The notes under the pieces were generated by a model, which worked only from the letters and a program-made list of their open reading frames with translations, was not told the DNA's origin and searched no databases. Of a stretch of 7,031 nucleotides of DNA, positions 1 through 5,326 are shown piece by piece. The first letter of the stretch is position 1. Each line of letters starts with the position of its first letter. The translations under genes and the position numbers were made by a program. Source of the stretch: Verrucomicrobiota bacterium (GTDB taxonomy: Bacteria > Verrucomicrobiota > Verrucomicrobiia > Opitutales > Opitutaceae); the NCBI GenBank assembly GCA_023447015.1, contig JAEXPG010000208.1:1-7031 (forward strand), read 5' to 3'.

Positions 1-309
1 CCGTAGGAACTGTCCCGGCACAATCGCCCCACTCGCGAGCCATCGGCCGGTCTGTGCAGTGCTGCGTCATGTCTTCACCTGCGCATGGTCAGCCTCATGG
101 TCTCCGTCCGGTGCTTCCTCGTCGCAGCCGCGGCGGATCATGGGGATATCCCAAGACTCACGACAACGCCGGGCCGGAACCGATACCCCTCGCACCGCGC
201 GCCTTCATCCTCCGCCGTCCGCCCACCACAAACAGCCGTCTGCCGGCGCTCGGTTGCCTCATCCCTCGGTTCGGGGCTCTGCTCGTCTCGCGTAAACACG
301 CGCGTCGCC
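1..309. other. Left-edge region with no supportable gene
   Basis: Open frames cross this stretch on both strands, but their translations are rich in Arg, Pro, Ser and His, show no domain, and look like by-products of high GC. I found no tRNA, no repeat and no convincing promoter. The sequence just ahead of the next gene (about 280-309) probably holds its leader and promoter, but no -35/-10 pair stands out. It could also include the downstream region of a gene outside the window. Confidence 0.5.
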
Positions 310-720
310 ATGGTAAAGAAACTCACCCTGCCCGCATTGAGCCGCACCATTCTGGCCAAAGGCATCCTCAACACCCTGCTGGGGTTGGTCCACATCGTCG
401 GCACCTTCACCACCGAATCGCGCCACATTGCCGGCCAAGGCACCGCGCTGCTGCGACGGGACTACCTCCTGTGGTTCACCGCCACTGGTATCTTTATCCT
501 CTTTCTCGGGCTGATCGACCTGGCGTGCTATGCCGGCCTGAAGTCTGGCGAACCGTTGGCCCGACGGATCGCGACACTCGATGCGGCCTTCGCGCTCCTG
601 GCCGGGGCGGTCGGAGTGGCGGGCTTCGGGATCTCGCCGCCGCTCGTGATTCTCGTCACGGGGGTAGCAGGTCTGCTCGCGCTAGCTGCAGCACAGCAGA
701 CGGAGGCCGACGGACGCTGA
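310..720 (+). CDS. Small four-helix membrane protein, family not recognised
   Basis: A 136-residue protein with four predicted membrane helices, at about residues 12-33, 52-76, 87-107 and 109-128. It has a short basic N-terminus (MVKK) and a polar C-terminal tail. A Gly/Leu-rich first helix carrying a His (LLGLVHIVG) and an Asp in the second helix (LGLID) are the most distinctive spots. Short four-helix inner-membrane proteins of this shape are common and mostly uncharacterised, so no function is offered. The frame stays open upstream to an ATG at 85, but that extension is Arg/Ser/Pro-rich and unlike a protein. The ATG at 310 is therefore preferred, because it directly precedes the basic and hydrophobic segment. 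No clear Shine-Dalgarno sequence precedes it. It converges on rlmN across a 126-bp gap and looks monocistronic within the window. Confidence 0.72.
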   Translation: MVKKLTLPALSRTILAKGILNTLLGLVHIVGTFTTESRHIAGQGTALLRRDYLLWFTATGIFILFLGLIDLACYAGLKSGEPLARRIATLDAAFALLAGAVGVAGFGISPPLVILVTGVAGLLALAAAQQTEADGR

Positions 721-781
721 TACACCGACTGCGCTTCTCGTGCGTTCCGCACCATGACTGCGGCGATGATGGCCTTCGCCC

Positions 782-800
782 CCGACGGAAGCTTCCTCGG
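782..800. terminator. Weak hairpin between convergent genes
   Basis: CCGA-c-GGA pairs with TCC-TCGG around an AGCT loop, giving seven base pairs with one bulged C. Its centre contains the 10-base palindrome GGAAGCTTCC (787-796). It lies between the stop of the membrane-protein gene (720) and the stop of rlmN (847), where a bidirectional terminator would be expected. It has no T-tract on either side and the stem is short, so the terminator reading is tentative. Confidence 0.22.
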
Positions 801-846
801 CGTGCTCGACACCATCCAAGTCGCCACCCGCGCAACGCCGGAGGAG

Positions 847-1923
847 CTACCCTGGGGCAGTCGCGCCGCTCGCACCCGCCATTCCCCCACCCGCCCGCGC
901 CCGCAGCTGACCGCAGGCGCCGTCGATCGCGGCGCCGCGGGGCCGGCGGAAATGCGCGACAATCCCGCGCGCGTGCAACTCGTCGAGGAAGACACCCACC
1001 GTCTCGCGCGGCGGCGGCTCGTACGCCACGCCGCTGAGCCCCGGGCCGGTCGGGTTGTAGACCAGCAGATTCACATGCATCCGGCGCTGTCCGAGGAGCG
1101 TCGCAAGCTGCCTCGCCTGCGCGGGCGAATCGTTCACCCCGCGCAGCAGGCAGTACTGGATATTCACGATGCGGCCGGTGGCTTCCTGATAGCGGTCGGC
1201 CGCGGCCAACACTTCCTCGACCCCGTACCGCCGCGCCGTCGGGAGCAGGCGCCGCCGGGTCTCGTCGTCGGGGGCATGAAGCGAGAGCGCCAGTGCCACC
1301 GGCACGCCGCTCGCGGCCAGCTCGTCGATCCTGGGAACCAGGCCGACCGTCGAGACGGTGATCTGCGCGAAGCCCACCGCGCCGAGCTCGCCCCATCCGA
1401 TCCGATGCGCGGCCGGAACCACGGCGCCGAGATTCTGCAGCGGCTCGCCCATGCCCATCATGACGATCGTGCGGAGCTCCTTGCCCGCGCGCTCGGCCTC
1501 GCGGCGCAGGTGGAAGAACTGCTCGACGATCTCGCCGGCCGTGAGGTTGCGCACGAGACCGCCCTGCGCGGTGGCACAGAAGTCGCAGCCCATCGCGCAG
1601 CCGACCTGCGTCGACAGGCAGCCGGCCGCGCGATCGGAACGCACATCGGCCATCAGCACGGTCTCGACCGTCTGTCCGTCGGCGAGGCGCAGCAGGAGCT
1701 TCACCGTACCGTCGGGATCCTCCTGTCGCGCGGCGACCGTGCACGACGAAAGCCCGAGCGACTCCACACGATCGCGGAAACCCTTCGGCAACTCGAGCCG
1801 CTCCCACGCGATCGCCCCCGAACCCATGTAGAAGCGTCGCAACACCCGGCGCGCGTGCACCACCGGGTGCCCCCAGTCGGAGACCAGGGATTCAAACTGG
1901 GGCATGGACAGATCGGAGAGCAC
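847..1923 (-). CDS. rlmN: 23S rRNA (adenine2503-C2)-methyltransferase RlmN, radical SAM
   Basis: RlmN is a cytoplasmic radical-SAM enzyme that methylates C2 of A2503 in 23S rRNA, and in known homologues also A37 of some tRNAs. Numbered from the GTG at 1923 (358 residues; E. coli RlmN has 384), the 4Fe-4S motif CxxxCxxC is C109, C113 and C116 (CAMGCDFC). E87 in VETV matches the catalytic Glu of E. coli. C102 aligns with the conserved Cys before the cluster. C337 in AIDGACGQL is the C-terminal Cys that carries the transferred methyl. MMGMGEPLQN (about 155-164), the SAM-binding GEP region, and ALSLHAP are also intact. The N-terminal part, LSDLSMPQF, matches the family's opening helix, so the start lies upstream of the ATG at 1905. 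GTG at 1923 or 1935 both fit, and neither has a clear ribosome-binding site. The last 20 or so residues are Gly/Ala-rich. It lies 83 bp downstream of the DUF2284 gene on the same strand. RlmN rather than Cfr is inferred from general likeness. Confidence 0.93.
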   Translation of the reverse strand: MLSDLSMPQFESLVSDWGHPVVHARRVLRRFYMGSGAIAWERLELPKGFRDRVESLGLSSCTVAARQEDPDGTVKLLLRLADGQTVETVLMADVRSDRAAGCLSTQVGCAMGCDFCATAQGGLVRNLTAGEIVEQFFHLRREAERAGKELRTIVMMGMGEPLQNLGAVVPAAHRIGWGELGAVGFAQITVSTVGLVPRIDELAASGVPVALALSLHAPDDETRRRLLPTARRYGVEEVLAAADRYQEATGRIVNIQYCLLRGVNDSPAQARQLATLLGQRRMHVNLLVYNPTGPGLSGVAYEPPPRETVGVFLDELHARGIVAHFRRPRGAAIDGACGQLRARAGGGMAGASGATAPG

Positions 1924-2006
1924 CTGCCGATCCACGCAGTGCCCGCCGCAAAAGCCAAGCCGGGTCCGCTGCGCCGAGCCGCTTGGCGCGGGATGATCGG
2001 TCGACC

Positions 2007-2576
2007 TCACACCGCGGAGGCGCCGCAAAGTTCCGCCGCCGTCGTCGTGTCCGGACAGAGCAACGCACCAACGGTCGTGAGATAGTCGGGCAGTCCCGAC
2101 TTCGGCCAATGCAGCCGGACCCCGGCGACCCCCTCGGCCAGTCCGGTCACATCGAAGCCGACCGCCTCGAGGGAATGCCGCATGCGCGCCGGCGTGCGGC
2201 ACGGCAGCCCCTGCCCGCGAGTGCACTCCGGACAGCCCGCGCAATGCCCAGCGACCAGCGCAGTGACCCCGGCTCGACTCGCCTCCAGCCGCCGCACGGC
2301 CTCGCCGAAGGCGACCCTCGCCTCCTGGAAATGCTCGAGCAACTGGGGCTGCGTGGTGCCCGGCGCGACGGGCACGCGCCGGCACAGGATCACCGCGTGC
2401 GTCCACTCCGGGAATTCCGCCAGGGGCGACCGGGCAAACGGCGGGCACGACCAATAGACGCCGTATTTCTCGCAGCTGCGGCAATAGCCCTGGATGCGCT
2501 CCGGAGCGAGGAAGCGCAGCAGCTCCGGTCGCGTGGAAACAACCGCGTGCAAGGGACCGTGGGCATCGTTGCGCAT
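2007..2576 (-). CDS. DUF2284 family predicted metal-binding protein
   Basis: A 189-residue cytoplasmic protein with ten cysteines and no signal peptide or membrane segment. The first cluster is C32, C35 and C44, in the pattern CxxC...YGVYWSCPP. The second is C112, C115, C118 and C126 (CAGCPECTR, then PCRTP), followed by the conserved RxSLEAxGxDV region (about 133-143). Additional cysteines are C65, C174 and C184. This order matches the DUF2284 family, annotated as putative metal-binding and common in anaerobes and archaea. Its biochemical role is not established. Binding of an Fe-S cluster or Zn is inferred from the cysteine spacing. The ATG at 2576 gives the usual length and a plausible N-terminus. 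It lies between the STAS-like gene (71 bp upstream) and rlmN (83 bp downstream), all on one strand, so co-transcription is possible. Confidence 0.85.
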   Translation of the reverse strand: MRNDAHGPLHAVVSTRPELLRFLAPERIQGYCRSCEKYGVYWSCPPFARSPLAEFPEWTHAVILCRRVPVAPGTTQPQLLEHFQEARVAFGEAVRRLEASRAGVTALVAGHCAGCPECTRGQGLPCRTPARMRHSLEAVGFDVTGLAEGVAGVRLHWPKSGLPDYLTTVGALLCPDTTTAAELCGASAV

Positions 2577-2627
2577 GAACGCGCATTGACCCGGTTTCCC
2601 GCACCGCGCGCAAGTCTTGTCCCGCCT

Positions 2628-2642
2628 GCGGCGTGTCGCCGC
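2628..2642 (-). terminator. Perfect 6-bp GC hairpin just after the STAS-like gene
   Basis: GCGGCG and CGCCGC form a perfect six-base-pair stem around a three-base loop, 5 bp beyond the TAA stop of the 123-residue gene as read on the minus strand. No U-tract follows, and the next gene on the same strand begins about 50 bp later. It could attenuate transcription or protect an RNA end instead of terminating fully. Short perfect GC stems also arise by chance in sequence this GC-rich. Confidence 0.25.
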
Positions 2643-2647
2643 CCCCT

Positions 2648-3019
2648 TTAGGTCCGGGCCAGCCAGCGACGGGCGCTCACCTCTTCGAAGAAGACCTTCA
2701 TCTCGATGCTCGGCGAGTGGTTCAGCGTCTTGAAGAGTGTCGCCAGGAACTCGTTCTCCTTCGTGACCACCACCATCGCCACACGGATCGGATTGGGAAT
2801 GGCGACCTGCTGCATCCGACGCGATGAGGCGAAGGCGGCGGTGGGCGAGAACTCGGCGCTGGTCACACCATCGAAGGTGTGCAGCACGTCGGGAGCGAAC
2901 CCGAGGCCGCGGCTGAGCACCGGCATCTCCTGTTCGAGCGCCGCAAGATCTTCGGCAGTGACCGCGCCGTACCAGGCGACCTGGACGACTCGACCGTCGA
3001 TGGCATGACTGAAGGGCAT
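2648..3019 (-). CDS. Small STAS/SpoIIAA-like protein, function unknown
   Basis: A 123-residue soluble protein with an alternating strand-helix pattern. Strands are likely at about 10-20 (VVQVAWYGAV), 45-52 (VLHTFDGV), 79-86 (RVAMVVVT) and 105-111 (EMKVFF), with helices between and a final helix ending in ARRWL. That order, with a W-x-G turn early and a C-terminal RRWL, resembles SpoIIAA-like/STAS small proteins, which are often regulatory or of unknown role. I do not see the conserved phosphorylatable Ser motif of classical anti-sigma-factor antagonists, so no such role is claimed. The start at 3019 gives a compact protein, and no Shine-Dalgarno sequence is visible. It is read divergently from the chemoreceptor gene and is the first gene of the block that leads to DUF2284 and rlmN. 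The coding call is firmer than the fold assignment. Confidence 0.72.
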   Translation of the reverse strand: MPFSHAIDGRVVQVAWYGAVTAEDLAALEQEMPVLSRGLGFAPDVLHTFDGVTSAEFSPTAAFASSRRMQQVAIPNPIRVAMVVVTKENEFLATLFKTLNHSPSIEMKVFFEEVSARRWLART

Positions 3020-3406
3020 GGGAAGCGGAGATTGGCGCTGGTCCGGATCAGGACCGGCGGTTCTCTGCTATCGGCCGCACCGGAAAAAACCTGACTGGGG
3101 TTTCCGTTTCATCCATCGCACCGGTTCGGTCCTTGTCACAACGGGCCAGTCGCGTCGGCTCCAGCGCACGCCGAGCCCCGCGTCGCTCCAGCGCGCCCGC
3201 CGCCAATCGCAACTCCGCAGCCGCCGCTCGTCATCTCGCCCAATCCGTCCTCCGGCAGCAGTCAGCGAAGCCTCAACACGCAGAATGGCAGCGGTCCTCC
3301 CTTCGTGCTCGAACGAATGCTCGCGAAAGCGCTCAAGCGTCGCCCCTCCGGGCCGAATTTATCGCTAAGCGCGCCTTCCGCGCCAGGTCCCCACCCTGCC
3401 CTGAAC
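3020..3406. other. 387-bp divergent intergenic region
   Basis: This gap lies between the starts of the STAS-like gene (-) and the chemoreceptor gene (+), so it should hold both promoters. Open frames cross it, but their translations are Arg/Ser/Pro-rich with no domain. An AT-richer patch at 3080-3115 contains a symmetric element, CGGAAA...TTTCCG. I could not identify a sigma-70, sigma-28 or sigma-54 promoter with confidence. The chemoreceptor frame is open upstream to an ATG at 3305, but that 34-residue extension is Pro/Ser-rich and precedes the natural basic-hydrophobic N-terminus. Confidence 0.5.
3081..3106. promoter_or_regulatory. Inverted repeat CGGAAA...TTTCCG in divergent gap
   Basis: CGGAAA at 3081-3086 and TTTCCG at 3101-3106 are perfect inverted arms 14 bases apart. 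The inner CC/GG can extend the stem if three A residues bulge out. It sits in the most AT-rich part of the gap between two divergent genes, where an operator or a hairpin in one of the 5' leaders would be plausible. No regulator is recognised and a six-base arm can occur by chance. Confidence 0.22.
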
Positions 3407-5239
3407 ATGACAGTCAAGTCCCGCATCGTCGTCCTCAACGTCCTCGGTGCAGCCATCTCGCTCCTGCTGGGCGGTGTGCTGCTCTATCGCAGCTACACCG
3501 AGGCCCATCAGCTCAGAAACTTCAGCAAGGTGAGCCTGTTGCTGCGCGAACTTTTCCAACTCGGCAACGCCTGGACCGTCGAGAGCGGCGGCGTCTGGCA
3601 TGCCCACAAGGACTTCTACCCCGCCGACAAGCTCGAGGAAGGCCGCCGCGACTACAACGAGCGCATCGCCAAGACCCAGGCCATCGTCAAGGAGATCGAG
3701 GCCACCGTCGCCTCCATGCCGCTCGACGAGTTCTCGGATCCGTTCCGCGACATGGTGCGCAACCGCTTCGACTTCGAGCAACGCGTCGCCCCGTTCCGCC
3801 AGGGGCTCGTCGTCGACAACGTCCATCCCTGGAAAACGACGCTGCTCTACACCCACGAGATAAAACGCCTCTTCGGCATGATCACGCAGCTGGCGACCGA
3901 GACCACCGACCCGGAACTCGTGCGCAAAGTCGTGGTGGCCGACCTCACCCTCCAGGCCCAGCTGATGATCGGCCGGCACAACGGACTGCTCAGCTACGCG
4001 CTCGGCTCCGGCGACGTGAACGAAGGCATGACCCGCTTTCCGACGTTCATGGACGACCTGCGGCCGCTGCTGAAGCGCATCGAGGGACTCTCCAGCCCCG
4101 AAGGCGTGCGGCTCTTCAAACAGTACATCGACAACGAAGCGCTCAGAACCTGCGAGGAGGCGACCGAGCTCGTGATCCAGGCGGGCCCGCCCCCGGCCAG
4201 CGGCAAACACACCTTCGACAAGGAATACGCCGCCCGGATCAAGAAGACCTATTTTGCCCACGACAAGGAGATGGCGAACTTCATCGAGTTCGTGCAGGCC
4301 GACGTCCAGAACTACACCCAGCAACGGCTGCGCGAAGCAGACCTGCAGATGTACGCGTCGCTGGCGGCCCTCGGGTTGGCGGTGCTTCTGTCGGTCGGCG
4401 GCGGCTTCTTCACCGTCCGCCAGATCACCCGCTCCATCCGGTCGGCCTCCGGCGAGCTCGGCGAGGCCTCGCAACACGGCAGCCAGCTCTCGCTCATGGT
4501 CTCCACCGCCGCCTCAAGCCTCGCCGACGGCTGTTCGGAGCAGGCTTCGGCAGTCCAGGAGATCCACGCCACCGTCGAGGAGATCACGTCGATGGCCACC
4601 AGCGGAAACGAACGCGTGAAACGCGTGCTGGCGCTGGCCCAGGAGAGCGATGCGTCGGTCACCGAGAGCGCGGGCTCGACCCGCAAGATGCGCGGCGCGA
4701 TGCAGCGCATCCAGGAATCGAGTGCGCAGATCGCCAACATCGCCAAGACCATCGAGGAGATCGCCTTCCAGACGAACCTGCTGGCGCTGAACGCCGCGGT
4801 CGAGGCCGCCCGCGCCGGCGAGGCCGGGGCGGGATTCTCCGTCGTGGCCGACGAGGTGCGCACGCTGGCCCGCAAGAGCGCTGACTCGGCCAAGTCGACC
4901 CACACGATGATCGAGAACGCGCTCCGCAGCGTGAAGGAGGGCACGTCCTTGAGCGAGGAGGTGGAGAACCAGCTTTCCCTCATCCTGGGCCAGATCGGCA
5001 GCTTCAAGAAGGCCCTGGTCGAAATGCAGCAGGTGTCCGAGCAGCAGCGGGTCGCCATCGCCCAGGTGGCCACGTCCATCGGCGAGATCGACAAGGTGAC
5101 GCAGCGCAACGCCTCCGCCGCGGAGGAGTCCGCCGGCGCCTCACACGAGATGGCCGAGCAGTCGCGCAACGTCCTCCACCAGATCGAGCACCTCGAGGCC
5201 GTCCTGATCGGACGGCAGTCGGCATCGCGCCGGGCGTGA
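3407..5239 (+). CDS. Methyl-accepting chemotaxis protein, NIT-like sensor, no clear HAMP
   Basis: A 610-residue transmembrane chemoreceptor. By family knowledge it would control CheA kinase through CheW. TM1 is about residues 7-27 and TM2 about 316-337, flanking an extracytoplasmic, mostly helical domain of roughly 288 residues. That domain has two halves resembling NIT-type sensors: LLLRELFQLGNAW...ADKLEEGRRDYNERI (about 44-87) and IGRHNGLLSYAL followed by FPTFMDDLRPLLKRI (about 188-225). After TM2 the chain passes almost directly into the signalling coiled coil, and no HAMP is recognisable. The hairpin tip (about 445-490) is canonical, with IAFQTNLLALNAAVEAARAG and VVADEVRTLARKSA. ASAAEESAGA (569-578) fits the CheR/CheB methylation-site consensus. 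No C-terminal CheR-docking pentapeptide is present. The start at 3407 directly precedes MTVKSR and TM1. The ATG at 3305 would add an implausible Pro/Ser-rich leader. It is convergent with smc. The ligand is unknown. Confidence 0.94.
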   Translation: MTVKSRIVVLNVLGAAISLLLGGVLLYRSYTEAHQLRNFSKVSLLLRELFQLGNAWTVESGGVWHAHKDFYPADKLEEGRRDYNERIAKTQAIVKEIEATVASMPLDEFSDPFRDMVRNRFDFEQRVAPFRQGLVVDNVHPWKTTLLYTHEIKRLFGMITQLATETTDPELVRKVVVADLTLQAQLMIGRHNGLLSYALGSGDVNEGMTRFPTFMDDLRPLLKRIEGLSSPEGVRLFKQYIDNEALRTCEEATELVIQAGPPPASGKHTFDKEYAARIKKTYFAHDKEMANFIEFVQADVQNYTQQRLREADLQMYASLAALGLAVLLSVGGGFFTVRQITRSIRSASGELGEASQHGSQLSLMVSTAASSLADGCSEQASAVQEIHATVEEITSMATSGNERVKRVLALAQESDASVTESAGSTRKMRGAMQRIQESSAQIANIAKTIEEIAFQTNLLALNAAVEAARAGEAGAGFSVVADEVRTLARKSADSAKSTHTMIENALRSVKEGTSLSEEVENQLSLILGQIGSFKKALVEMQQVSEQQRVAIAQVATSIGEIDKVTQRNASAAEESAGASHEMAEQSRNVLHQIEHLEAVLIGRQSASRRA

Positions 5240-5266
5240 AGCTCGGCTTCGGCCCGCCACGCCCAT

Positions 5267-5291
5267 GCCTGCGCGCATTCTCGCGCGAGGC
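5267..5291. terminator. GC-rich hairpin between the chemoreceptor and smc stops
   Basis: GCCT-g-CGCGC pairs with GCGCG-AGGC around an ATTCTC loop, giving nine base pairs with one bulged G. It lies 27 bp after the chemoreceptor stop and 35 bp beyond the smc stop, in an 87-bp convergent gap. That is the expected place for a shared bidirectional terminator. No T-tract follows on either strand, so it would be a non-canonical terminator if it works as one. Confidence 0.4.
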
Positions 5292-5326
5292 ACCGGCTTG
5301 CGCGGCGCGCCTCGTCCGCGATCCGC

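Noticed and set aside
787..796. Perfect palindrome GGAAGCTTCC considered as an operator
   Set aside because: It lies between two stop codons, not upstream of a start, so an operator role is unlikely. It is mentioned only as part of the weak hairpin.
54..1037. Long plus-strand open frame of 327 residues across the membrane-protein gene and into rlmN
   Set aside because: The translation is Arg/Pro/His-rich with no domain, and it overlaps two better-supported genes in other frames. It is a high-GC shadow.
754..2085. Plus-strand open frame of 443 residues opposite rlmN
   Set aside because: It is antisense to an enzyme whose catalytic motifs are all intact on the minus strand, and its own translation shows no recognisable domain.
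1924..2613. N-terminal extension of the rlmN frame up to an ATG at 2613, giving 588 residues
   Set aside because: The extension overlaps the DUF2284 gene in another frame and reads as low-quality Arg/Gly/Ala sequence. RlmN homologues begin near the LSDLS motif.
3018..3368. Possible small gene of 116 residues in the divergent gap
   Set aside because: The translation is Arg/Ser/Pro-rich without hydrophobic core or motif, and it starts inside the start region of the STAS-like gene.
3365..4477. Minus-strand open frame of 370 residues opposite the chemoreceptor sensor domain
   Set aside because: It is rich in His, Val, Glu and Leu as expected for the complement of this codon pattern, has no domain, and lies opposite a clearly coding frame.
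3133..4884. Plus-strand open frame of 583 residues overlapping the chemoreceptor
   Set aside because: Arg/Pro/His-rich shadow in another frame. The chemoreceptor frame carries transmembrane helices and the conserved signalling tip.
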